From NCBI RefSeq assembly GCF_045679555.1, contig NC_092087.1, positions 25,489,367 to 25,553,366 on the forward strand: a stretch of DNA of 64,000 nucleotides. Reading direction: 5' to 3'. Every line of letters begins with the position of its first letter. The first letter of the stretch is position 1. Positions 22,866 through 33,900 of the stretch are shown in pieces. Made by a program: the position numbers and the translations under genes. A model generated the notes under the pieces. The model was not told the DNA's origin and did no database searches. It worked only from the letters and a program-made list of their open reading frames with translations. The DNA is from Salvelinus alpinus (Eukaryota > Chordata > Actinopteri > Salmoniformes > Salmonidae).

Positions 22866-22881
22866 AGATAGATGATCTCTT

Positions 22882-25800
22882 CAAATCAAATCAAATCAAA
22901 TCAAATTTTATTAGTCACATACACATGGTTAGCAGATGTTAATGCGAGTGTAGCGAAATGCTTGTGCTTCTAGTTCCGACAATGCAGTAATAACCAACAG
23001 TAATCTAACCTAACAATTCCACAACTACTACCTTACACACACACACAAGTGTAAAGGGATAAAGAATATGTACATAAAGATATATGAATGAGTGGTGGTA
23101 CAGAACGGCATGGCAGATGCAGTAGATGGTATAGAGTGCGGTATATACATATGAGATGAGTACTGTAGGGTATGTAAACATAAAGTGGCATAGTTTAAAG
23201 TGGCTAGTGGTACATGTATTACATAAAGATGGCAAGATGCAGTAGATGATATAGAGTACAGTATATACATATGAGATGGGTAATGTAGGGTATGTAAACA
23301 TTGTATTAAGTGGCATTGTTTAAAGTGGCTAGTGGTACATTTTTACATAATTTCCATCAATTCCCATTTTTAAAGTGGCTGGAGTTGAGTCAGTATGTTG
23401 GCAGCGGCCGCTAAATGTTAGTGGTGGCTGTTTAACAGTCTGATGGCCTTGAGATAGAAGCTGTTTTTCAGTCTCTCGGTCCCTGCTTTGATGCACCTGT
23501 ACTGACCTCGCCTTCTGGATGATAGCGGGGTGAACAGGCAGTGGCTTGGGTGGTTGTTGTCCTTGATGATCTTTATGGCCTTCCTGTGACATCGGGTGGT
23601 GTAGGTGTCCTGGAGGGCAGGTAGTTTGCCCCTGGTGATGCGTTCTGCAGACCTCACTACCCTCTGGAGAGCCTTACGGTTGTGGGCGGAGCAGTTGCCG
23701 TACCAGGCGGTGATACAGCCCGACAGGATGCTCTCGATTGTGCATCTGTAGAAGTTTGTGAGTGCTTTTGGTGACAAGCCGAATTTCTTCAGCCTCCTGA
23801 GGTTGAAGAGGCGCTGCTGCGCCTTCTTCACAACGCTGTCTGTGTGGGTGGACCAATTCAGTTTGTCCGTGATGTGTACACCGAGGAACTTAAAACTTTC
23901 CACCTTCTCCACTACTGACCCGTCGATGTGGATAGGGGGGTGTTCCCTCTGCTGTTTCCTGAAGTCCACAATCATCTCCTTTGTTTTGTTGACGTTGAGT
24001 GTGAGGTTATTTTCCTGACACCACACTCCGAGGGCCCTCACCTCCTCCCTGTAGGCCGTCTCGTCGTTGTTGGTAATCAAGCCTACCACTGTAGTGTCAT
24101 CCGCAAACTTGATGATTGAGTTGGAGGCGTGCATGGCCACGCAGTCGTGGGTGAACAGGGAGTACAGGAGAGGGCTCAGAACGCACCCTTGTGGGGCCCC
24201 AGTGTTGAGGATCAGCGGGGTGGAGATGTTGTTACCTACCCTCACCACCTGGGGGCGGCCCGTCAGGAAGTCCAGGACCCAGTTGCACAGGGCGGGGTCG
24301 AGACCCAGGGTCTCGAGCTTGATGACGAGTTTGGAGGGTACTATGGTGTTAAATGCTGAGCTGTAATCGATGAACAGCATTCTCACATGGGTATTCCTCT
24401 TGTCCAGATGGGTTAGGGCAGTGTGCAGTGTGGTTGCGATTGCGTCGTCTGTGGACCTATTGGGTCGGTAAGAAAATTGGAGTGGGTCTAGGGTGTCCGG
24501 TAGGGTGGAGGTGATATGGTCCTTGACTAGTCTCTCAAAGCACTTCATGATGACGGAAGTGAGTGCTACGGGGCGGTAGTCGTTTAGCTCAGTTACCTTA
24601 GCTTTCTTGGGAACAGGAACAATGGTGGCCCTCTTGAAGCATGTGGGAACAGCAGACTGGGATAAGGATTGATTGAATATGTCCGTAAACACACCAGCCA
24701 GCTGGTCTGCGCATGCTCTGAGGACGCGGCTGGGAATGCCGTCTGGGCCTGCAGCCTTGCGAGGGTTAACACGTTTAAATGTTTTACTCACCTCGGCTGC
24801 AGTGAAGGAGAGCCCGCAGGTTTTGGTAGGGGGCCGTGTCAGTGGCACTGTATTGTCCTCAAAGCGGGCAAAAAAGTTGTTTAGCCTGTCTGGGAGCAAG
24901 ACATCCTGGTCCGCGACGGGGCTGGTTTTCTTTTTGTAATCCGTGATTGACTGTAGACCCTGCCACATACCTCTTGTGTCTGAGCTGTTGAATTGCGACT
25001 CGATTTTGTCTCTGTACTGAGACTTAGCCTGTTTGATTGCCTTGCGGAGAGAATAGCTACACTGTTTGTATTCGGTCATGCTTCCGGTCACCTTGCCCTG
25101 GTTAAAAGCAGTGGTTCGCGCTTTCAGTTTCACGCGAATGCTGCCGTCAATCCACGGTTTCTGGTTTGGGAATGTTTTTATCGTTGCTGTGGGTACGACA
25201 TTGTCAATGCACTTCCTAATGAACTCGCTCACCGAATCAGCATATTCGTCAATATTGTTGTTGGACGCGATGCGGAACATATTCCAATCCGCGTGATCGA
25301 AGCAGTCTTGAAGCGTGGATTCAGATTGGTCGGACCAGCGTTGAACAGACCTGAGCGCGGGAGCTTGTTGTTTGAGTTTCTGTTTGTAGGCTGGAATCAA
25401 CAAAATGGAGTCGTGGTCAGCTTTTCCGAAAGGGGGGCGGGGGAGGGCCTTATAAGCGTCGCGGAAATTAGTATAACAATGGTCTAGTGTTTTTCCAGCC
25501 CTGGTAGCACAATCGATATGCTGATAGAATTTAGGGAGTTTTGTTTTTAGATTAGCCTTGTTAAAATCCCCAGCTACGATGAATGCAGCCTCAGGGTGTG
25601 TGGTTTCCAGTTTACAAAGAGTCAGATAAAGTTCGTTCAGGGCCATCGATGTGTCTGCTTGGGGGGGAATATATACGGCTGTGATTATGATTGAAGAGAA
25701 TTCCCTTGGTAGATAATGCGGTCGACATTTGATTGTGAGGAGTTCTAGATCAGGTGAACAGAATGACTTGAGTTCCTGTGTGTTGTTATGATGATCACAC

Positions 25801-26393
25801 CACTTCTCGTTAATCATAAGGCATACCCCCCCGCCCCTCTTCTTACCGGAAAGATGTTTGTTTCTGTCGGCGCGATGCATGAAGAAACCAGCTGGCTGCA
25901 CCGACTCCGTTAGCGTCCCTTGAGTTAGCCATGTTTCCGTGAAGCAGAGCACGTTGCAATCCCTGATGTCTCTCTGGAATGCTACCCGTGCTCGGATTTC
26001 ATCAACCTTATTGTCAAGAGACTGGACATTGGCGAGTAGTATGCTAGGGAGTGGAGCGCGATGTGCCCGTCTCCGAAGCCTGACCACGAGACCGCCTCGT
26101 TTGCCCCTTTTTCGGCGTCGCACAGGGTCGCCGGCTGGGATCAGATCCATTGTATTGGGTGGAAGGCAAAACACTGGATCCGTTTCGGGAAAGTCATATT
26201 CCTGGTAGGAACGATGATGAGTTGACGTTAATCGTATATTCAGTAGTTCCTCCCGACTGTATGTAATGAAACCTAAGATTACCTGGGGTACCGATGTAAG
26301 AAATAACACGTAAAAAAACAAAATACTGCATATTTTCCAAGGAACGCGAAGCGAGGCGGCCATCTCTTTTCGGCGCCGGAAGTTAAGATTGCA
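22882..26393 (-). mobile_element. RSg-1/Rex1-type LINE, apparently full length
   Basis: A 3.5-kb minus-strand element with its 3' tail (AAATC)n and TTATTAGTCACATACACATG at the left, and its 5' end near GGCGCCGGAAGTTAAG at the right. The flanks share GATCTCTT (22874-22881 and 26394-26401), a likely target-site duplication. It encloses an intact long ORF. The 3' UTR (22900-23400) holds two diverged copies of a CATAAAGTGGCATAG.../TATATACATATGAGATG segment. It is antisense to suclg2, within intron 1. Confidence 0.92.
23418..26363 (-). CDS. LINE endonuclease-reverse transcriptase, intact 981-codon ORF
   Basis: The start is unusual: residues 11-33 (ICSILFFYVLFL...) form a hydrophobic segment like a signal anchor. 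A basic stretch follows at 82-102 (RRRKRGKRGG). AP-type endonuclease spans about 108-322: ANVQSLDNK (111-119), CFTETWL (140-146), AVYIPPQ (229-235), VAGDFN (263-268) and KADHDSI (314-320). Reverse transcriptase spans about 590-800: [10 protein letters not shown] (594-603), [10 protein letters not shown] (664-673), [11 protein letters not shown] (721-731) and the catalytic FADD (753-756). The C-terminal part has [20 protein letters not shown]. No ORF1 is seen. The frame has no stop or frameshift, so this copy could be young. The plain AUG overlaps a YY1-like GAGATGGCCGCC. Activity is not shown. Confidence 0.9.
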   Translation of the reverse strand: MAASLRVPWKICSILFFYVLFLTSVPQVILGFITYSREELLNIRLTSTHHRSYQEYDFPETDPVFCLPPNTMDLIPAGDPVRRRKRGKRGGLVVRLRRRAHRAPLPSILLANVQSLDNKVDEIRARVAFQRDIRDCNVLCFTETWLTQGTLTESVQPAGFFMHRADRNKHLSGKKRGGGVCLMINEKWCDHHNNTQELKSFCSPDLELLTIKCRPHYLPREFSSIIITAVYIPPQADTSMALNELYLTLCKLETTHPEAAFIVAGDFNKANLKTKLPKFYQHIDCATRAGKTLDHCYTNFRDAYKALPRPPFGKADHDSILLIPAYKQKLKQQAPALRSVQRWSDQSESTLQDCFDHADWNMFRIASNNNIDEYADSVSEFIRKCIDNVVPTATIKTFPNQKPWIDGSIRVKLKARTTAFNQGKVTGSMTEYKQCSYSLRKAIKQAKSQYRDKIESQFNSSDTRGMWQGLQSITDYKKKTSPVADQDVLLPDRLNNFFARFEDNTVPLTRPPTKTCGLSFTAAEVSKTFKRVNPRKAAGPDGIPSRVLRACADQLAGVFTDIFNQSLSQSAVPTCFKRATIVPVPKKAKVTELNDYRPVALTSVIMKCFERLVKDHITSTLPDTLDPLQFSYRPNRSTDDAIATTLHTALTHLDKRNTHVRMLFIDYSSAFNTIVPSKLVIKLETLGLDPALCNWVLDFLTGRPQVVRVGNNISTPLILNTGAPQGCVLSPLLYSLFTHDCVAMHASNSIIKFADDTTVVGLITNNDETAYREEVRALGVWCQENNLTLNVNKTKEMIVDFRKQQREHPPIHIDGSVVEKVESFKFLGVHITDKLNWSTHTDSVVKKAQQRLFNLRRLKKFGLSPKALTNFYRCTIESILSGCITAWYGNCSAHNRKALQRVVRSAERITRGKLPALQDTYTTRCHRKAIKIIKDNNHPSHCLFTPLSSRRRGQYRCIKAGTERLKNSFYLKAIRLLNSHH

Positions 26394-26401
26394 GATCTCT
26401 T

Positions 26402-27944
26402 GGCAGATCTATTGTGGTATTTTCTGTTACGCTGATGTTATTGACAACACCACTATGCCTAACTTTTGATGAAGCAGAGCTCAGCCATTTTTCACCCATC
26501 TGGGCTAGAATACAATCTGGAGATGTTAAAAATGTCCTTCTGCTTCAGGGGTTAAATCGCCCCCACCCTCCCCAGCCTCTCTCCTTGTGTTCAGACTTCA
26601 TCTACGTGCAATCTGGACATCTGCCAGCGTTCCAAACAGTTGATCCTTTTAGTCTGTGACGGCACACACTTCTCTCCCCCCAGTGGTAAACTCATGCAGA
26701 ACTTCTAATCTAAGTTTTCTGTCTGCAGCACCTGGTTTTGACACCCTCTCTCGCTCTCTTTTATGGGCCCACTGCCGAAGGGATAAGAGTAACGATCCAG
26801 GATGCTGTTGTCTGTGGCACAGTATCAGAGCCCGTGCAGGATGACTGACTGACTGGCAGGTAGTGTCACAATGGAGTCTCATCGGCTATGACAGTTGTCC
26901 GCTCCATAGGGAATTACATTTAAGATGATTTGTCAATAACAATGCGCAAGAAATCGCAATATTTCAGATGGCTGGTGTATGAGGGAGAGAGAGGGGTAGG
27001 GTATTTTCTTCTCATGAATCAAATCTCCTGAATTCTTGTCTGCACAGTGAGATAATCCTCCAGCTGTTTTTCACTGTCGCCTCACCGTGCTGAATTTGTA
27101 AACGTTTGCCACGTTCTTTAAGGTGTCACAGCTCTCTGGCCCCGTAGTGCTGCAACCCAGCGTCAGTTTGAGTAGGAAACGGCAGAGAGAGAGGAGCTCA
27201 ATGAGAGACTGTCTTGAATATTTTAGTGAGGGGGTGGGGACTGCGACGACTGGATGCTGGAACTTCAAACGCCAGGCGGCTTCCCCATCTGTCTACAGCA
27301 AGAACACATTTACATTTCCTCCCAGCGAGGGATACAGTACAGTTAGCTATAACTGGATTTGAATATCATTTCGCCAAGGTTAATAGCCATTTCTGTAGCT
27401 CATAAGAGGTGTTTAGGCTTTTTCAATAATTTAGAAGGGCTGCGATCATTCAGAATTTGGCAGCCTCCAAAGCAAGAATGTAATGAATGAATGCACACAT
27501 CAACCCAGTCAATTCAGTTATTTTCTACTGATCATAATTAAGTTGGGAGATGCTGGGAAATGGCAGCCGTTGAAATGGAAGGATGAAGAGCAATATTGTA
27601 AACACATTTTAAGGATATAGGCTACTGTAGGGCCTTGACCTTGACCTAACCTATGTAACCCAGGTCCTGCACAAATCATTCCAGTGTGAGAGGAGTTCAC
27701 TTTGACAGATGGAGCATCCACACCTCCCTCCTCAGTCTTATCTTCCCTCTAGAACTGATACCTGCAATTATGTGTCCCGATGACGTCTCTTATTAGCTAT
27801 GATAATTGGTAACTGTCCTATCTGTGGAGACCCAGAGACTTGGGTTTGTTATCCAGCTAAGCCTGTCTGCAGCAGATTAAGCCCTGTTGTCCCTCACATT
27901 GCAGATGAAGCAAATCTCAGTGATCTAAATCCTGTAGCCATGCT
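26402..27944. other. Intronic sequence, no feature seen
   Basis: Unique-looking intron DNA between the LINE and the minisatellite. No exon or repeat is supported. TTGACCTTGACCTAACC near 27637 is a trivial local repeat. Confidence 0.5.
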
Positions 27945-30900
27945 CCACTGCTCCTGCCTCCTCTTCCTTCCCCCTCTCTACCACAGCACTGCTCCTGCCT
28001 CCTCTTCCCCTCTTTACGACAGCACTGCTCCTGCCTCCTCTTCCTTCCCCCTCTCTACCACAGCACTTCTCCTGCCTCCTCTTCCTTCCCCCTCTCTACC
28101 ACAGCACTGCTCCTGCCTCCTCTTCCTTCCCCCTCTCTACCACAGCACTGCTCCTGCCTCCTCTTCCTTCCCCCTCTCTACCACAGCACTGCTCCTGCCT
28201 CCTCTTCCTTCCCCCTCTCTACCACAGCACTGCTCCTGCCTCCTCTTCCTTCCCCCTCTCTACCACAGCACTGCTCCTGCCTCCTCTTCCTTCCCCCTCT
28301 CTACCACAGCACTGCTCCTGCCTCCTCTTCCTTCCCCCTCTCTACCACAGCACTGCTCCTGCCTCCTCTTCCTTCCCCCTCTCTACCACAGCACTGCTCC
28401 TGCCTCCTCTTCCTTCCTCTTCTCTACCACAGCACTGCTCCTGCCTCCTCTTCCTTCCCCCTCTCTACCACAGCACTGCTCCTGCCTCCTCTTCCTTCCC
28501 CTCTCTACCACAGCACTGCTCCTGCCTTCTCTTCCTTCCCCCTCTCTACCACAGCACTGCTCCTGCCTCCTCTTCCTTCCCCCTCTCTACCACAGCACTG
28601 CTCCTGCCTCCTCTTCCTTCCCCTCTCTACCACAGCACTGCTCCTGCCTCCTCTTCCTTCCCCTCTCTACCACAGCACTGCTCCTGCCTCCTCTTCCTTC
28701 CCCTCTCTACCACAGCACTGCTCCTGCCTCCTCTTCCTTCCCCCTCTCTACCACAGCACTGCTCCTGCCTCCTCTTCCTTCCCTTCTCTACCACAGCACT
28801 GCTCCTGCCTCCTCTTCCTTCCCTTCTCTACCACAGCACTGCTCCTGCCTCCTCTTCCTTCCCTTCTCTACCACAGCACTGCTCCTGCCTCCTCTTCCTT
28901 TCCCCTCTCTACCACAGCACTGCTCCTGCCTCCTCTTCCTTCCCCTCTCTACCACAGCACTGCTCCTGCCTCCTCTTCCTTCCCCTCTCTACCACAGCAC
29001 TGCTCCTGCCTCCTCTTCCTTCCCCTCTCTACCACAGCACTGCTCCTGCCGCCTCTTCCTTCCCCTCTCTACCACAGCACTGCTCCTGCCTCCTCTTCCT
29101 TCCCCTCTCTACCACAGCACTGCTCCTGCCTCCTCTTCCTTCCCCTCTCTACCACAGCACTGCTCCTGCCTCCTCTTCCTTCCCCTCTCTACCACAGCAC
29201 TGCTCCTGCCTCCTCTTCCTTCCCCCTCTCTACCACAGCACTGCTCCTGCCTCCTCTTCCTTCCCTTCTCTACCACAGCACTGCTCCTGCCTCCTCTTCC
29301 TTCCCCCTCTCTACCACAGCACTGCTCCTGCCTCCTCTTCCTTCCCCCTCTCTACCACAGCACTGCTCCTGCCTCCTCTTCCTTCCCCTCTCTACCACAG
29401 CACTGCTCCTGCCTCCTCTTCCTTCCTCTTCTCTACCACAGCACTGCTCCTGCCTCCTCTTCCTTCCCCCTCTCTACCACAGCACTGCTCCTGCCTCCTC
29501 TTCCTTCCCCTCTCTACCACAGCACTGCTCCTGCCTTCTCTTCCTTCCCCCTCTCTACCACAGCACTGCTCCTGCCTCCTCTTCCTTCCCCCTCTCTACC
29601 ACAGCACTGCTCCTGCCTCCTCTTCCTTCCCCTCTCTACCACAGCACTGCTCCTGCCTCCTCTTCCTTCCCCTCTCTACCACAGCACTGCTCCTGCCTCC
29701 TCTTCCTTCCCCCTCTCTACCACAGCACTGCTCCTGCCTCCTCTTCCTTCCCCCTCTCTACCACAGCACTGCTCCTGCCTCCTCTTCCTTCCATTCTCTA
29801 CCACAGCACTGCTCCTGCCTCCTCTTCCTTCCCTTCTCTACCACAGCACTGCTCCTGCCTCCTCTTCCTTCCCTTCTCTACCACAGCACTGCTCCTGCCT
29901 CCTCTTCCTTTCCCCTCTCTACCACAGCACTGCTCCTGCCTCCTCTTCCTTCCCCTCTCTACCACAGCACTGCTCCTGCCTCCTCTTCCTTCCCCTCTCT
30001 ACCACAGCACTGCTCCTGCCTCCTCTTCCTTCCCCTCTCTACCACAGCACTGCTCCTGCCGCCTCTTCCTTCCCCTCTCTACCACAGCACTGCTCCTGCC
30101 TCCTCTTCCTTCCCCTCTCTACCACAGCACTGCTCCTGCCTCCTCTTCCTTCCCCTCTCTACCACAGCACTGCTCCTGCCTCCTCTTCCTTCCCCTCTCT
30201 ACCACAGCACTGCTCCTGCCTCCTCTTCCTTCCCCCTCTCTACCACAGCACTGCTCCTGCCTCCTCTTCCTTCCCTTCTCTACCACAGCACTGCTCCTGC
30301 CTCCTCTTCCTTCCCCCTCTCTACCACAGCACTGCTCCTGCCTCCTCTTCCTTCCCCCTCTCTACCACAGCACTGCTCCTGCCTCCTCTTCCTTCCCCTC
30401 TCTACCACAGCACTGCTCCTGCCTCATCTTCCTTCCCTTCTCTACCACAGCACTGCTCCTGCCTCCTCTTCCTTCCCTTCTCTACCACAGCACTGCTCCT
30501 GCCTCCTCTTCCTTCCCTTCTCTACCACAGCACTGCTCCTGCCTCCTCTTCCTTCCACCTCTCTACCACAGCACTGCTCCTGCCTCCTCTTCCTTCCCTT
30601 CTCTACCACAGCACTGCTCCTGCCTCCTCTTCCTTCCCCTCTCTACCACAGCACTGCTCCTGCCGCCTCTTCCTTCCCCCTCTCTACCACAGCACTGCTC
30701 CTGCCTCCTCTTCCTTCCCCTCTCTACCACAGCACTGCTCCTGCCTCCTCTTCCTTCCCCCTCTTTACCACAGCACTGCTCCTGCTTCCTCTTCCTTCCC
30801 CCTCTTTACCACAGCACTGCTCCTGCCTCCTCTTCCTTCCCCCTCTTTACCACAGCACTGCTCCTGCCTCCTCTTCCTTCCCCCTCTCTACCACAGCACT

Positions 30901-33900
30901 GCTCCTGCCTCCTCTTCCTTCCCCCTCTCTACCACAGCACTGCTCCTACCTCCTCTTCCTTCCCCTCTCTACCACAGCACTGCTCCTGCCTCCTCTTCCT
31001 TCCCTTCTCTACCACAGCACTGCTCCTGCCTCCTCTTCCTTCCCCTCTCTACCACAACACTGCTCCTGCCTCCTCTTCCTTCCCTTCTCTACCACAGCAC
31101 TGCTCCTGCCTCCTCTTCCTTCCCCCTCTCTACCACAGCACTGCTCCTGCCTCCTCTTCCTTCCCCTTCTCTACCACAGCACTGCTCCTGCCTCCTCTTC
31201 CTTCCCCTCTCTACCACAGCACTGCTCCTGCCGCCTCTTCCTTCCCCTCTCTACCACAGCACTGCTCCTGCCTCCTCTTCCTTCCCCTCTCTACCACAGC
31301 ACTGCTCCTGCCTCCTCTTCCTTCCCCTCTCTACCACAGCACTGCTCCTGCCTCCTCTTCCTTCCCCTCTCTACCACAGCACTGCTCCTGCCTCCTCTTC
31401 CTTCCCCCTCTCTACCACAGCACTGCTCCTGCCTCCTCTTCCTTCCCTTCTCTACCACAGCACTGCTCCTGCCTCCTCTTCCTTCCCCCTCTCTACCACA
31501 GCACTGCTCCTGCCTCCTCTTCCTTCCCCCTCTCTACCACAGCACTGCTCCTGCCTCCTCTTCCTTCCCCTCTCTACCACAGCACTGCTCCTGCCTCATC
31601 TTCCTTCCCTTCTCTACCACAGCACTGCTCCTGCCTCCTCTTCCTTCCCTTCTCTACCACAGCACTGCTCCTGCCTCCTCTTCCTTCCCTTCTCTACCAC
31701 AGCACTGCTCCTGCCTCCTCTTCCTTCCACCTCTCTACCACAGCACTGCTCCTGCCTCCTCTTCCTTCCCTTCTCTACCACAGCACTGCTCCTGCCTCCT
31801 CTTCCTTCCCCTCTCTACCACAGCACTGCTCCTGCCGCCTCTTCCTTCCCCCTCTCTACCACAGCACTGCTCCTGCCTCCTCTTCCTTCCCCTCTCTACC
31901 ACAGCACTGCTCCTGCCTCCTCTTCCTTCCCCCTCTTTACCACAGCACTGCTCCTGCTTCCTCTTCCTTCCCCCTCTTTACCACAGCACTGCTCCTGCCT
32001 CCTCTTCCTTCCCCCTCTTTACCACAGCACTGCTCCTGCCTCCTCTTCCTTCCCCCTCTCTACCACAGCACTGCTCCTGCCTCCTCTTCCTTCCCCCTCT
32101 CTACCACAGCACTGCTCCTACCTCCTCTTCCTTCCCCTCTCTACCACAGCACTGCTCCTGCCTCCTCTTCCTTCCCTTCTCTACCACAGCACTGCTCCTG
32201 CCTCCTCTTCCTTCCCCTCTCTACCACAACACTGCTCCTGCCTCCTCTTCCTTCCCTTCTCTACCACAGCACTGCTCCTGCCTCCTCTTCCTTCCCCCTC
32301 TCTACCACAGCACTGCTCCTGCCTCCTCTTCCTTCCCCTTCTCTACCACAGCACTGCTCCTGCCTCCTCTTCCTTCCCCCTCTCTACCACAGCACTGCTC
32401 CTGCCTCCTCTTCCTTCCCCTCTCTACCACAGCACTGCTCCTGCCTCCTCTTCCTTCCCCCTCTCTACCACAGCACTGCTCCTGCCTCCTCTTCCTTCCC
32501 CCTCTCTACCACAGCACTGCTCCTGCCTCCTCTTCCTTCCCCTCTCTACCACAGCACTGCTCCTGCCTCCTCTTCCTTCCCCTCTCTACCACAGCACTGC
32601 TCCTGCCTCCTCTTCCTTCCCCTCTCTACCACAGCACTGCTCCTGCCTCCTCTTCCTTCCCCCTCTCTACCACAGCACTGCTCCTGCCTCCTCTTCCTTC
32701 CCTTCTCTACCACAGCACTGCTCCTGCCTCCTCTTCCTTCCCTTCTCTACCACAGCACTGCTCCTGCCTCCTCTTCCTTCCCCCCCTCTACCACAGCACT
32801 GCTCCTGCCTCTTCCTTCCACCTCTCTACCACAGCACTGCTCCTGCCTCCTCTTCCTTCCCCTTCTCTACCACAGCACTGCTCCTGCCTCCTCTTCCTTC
32901 CCCTCTCTACCACAGCACTGCTCCTGCCTCCTCTTCCTTCCCTTCTCTACCACAGCACTGCTCCTGCCTCCTCTTCCTTCCCCTCTCTACCACAACACTG
33001 CTCCTGCCTCCTCTTCCTTCCCTTCTCTACCACAGCACTGCTCCTGCCCCCTCTTCCTTCCCCTTCTCTACCACAGCACTGCTCCTGCCTCCTCTTCCTT
33101 CCCCTCTCTACCACAGCACTGCTCCTGCCTCCTCTTCCTTCCCCTCTCTACCACAGCACTGCTCCTGCCTCCTCTTCCTTCCCCCTCTCTACCACAGCAC
33201 TGCTCCTGCCTCCTCTTCCTTCCCCTCTCTACCACAGCACTGCTCCTGCCTCCTCTTCCTTCCCCTCTCTACCACAGCACTGCTCCTGCCTCCTCTTCCT
33301 TCCCCCTCTATACCACAGCACTGCTCCTGCCTCCTCTTCCTTCCCCTCTCTACCACAGCACTGCTCCTGCCTCCTCTTCCTTCCCTTCTCTACCACAGCA
33401 CTGCTCCTGCCTCCTCTTCCTTCCCCTCTCTACCACAGCACTGCTCCTGCCTCCTCTTCCTTCCCCCTCTCTACCACAGCACTGCTCCTGCCTCCTCTTC
33501 CTTCCCCTCTCTACCACAGCACTGCTCCTGCCTCCTCTTCCTTCCCTTCTCTACCACAGCACTGCTCCTGCCTCCTCTTCCTTCCCCCTCTCTACCACAG
33601 CACTGCTCCTGCCTCCTCTTCCTTACCCCTCTCTACCACAGCACTGCTCCTGCCTCCTCTTCCTTCCCCCTCTCTACCACAGCACTGCTCCTGCCTCCTC
33701 TTCCTTACCCCTCTCTACCACAGCACTGCTCCTGCCTCCTCTTCCTTACCCCTCTTTACCACAGCACTGCTCCTGCTTCCTCTTCCTTCCCCCTCTTTAC
33801 CACAGCACTGCTCCTGCCTCCTCTTCCTTCCCCCTCTTTACCACAGCACTGCTCCTGCCTCCTCTTCCTTCCCCCTCTCTACCACAGCACTGCTCCTGCC

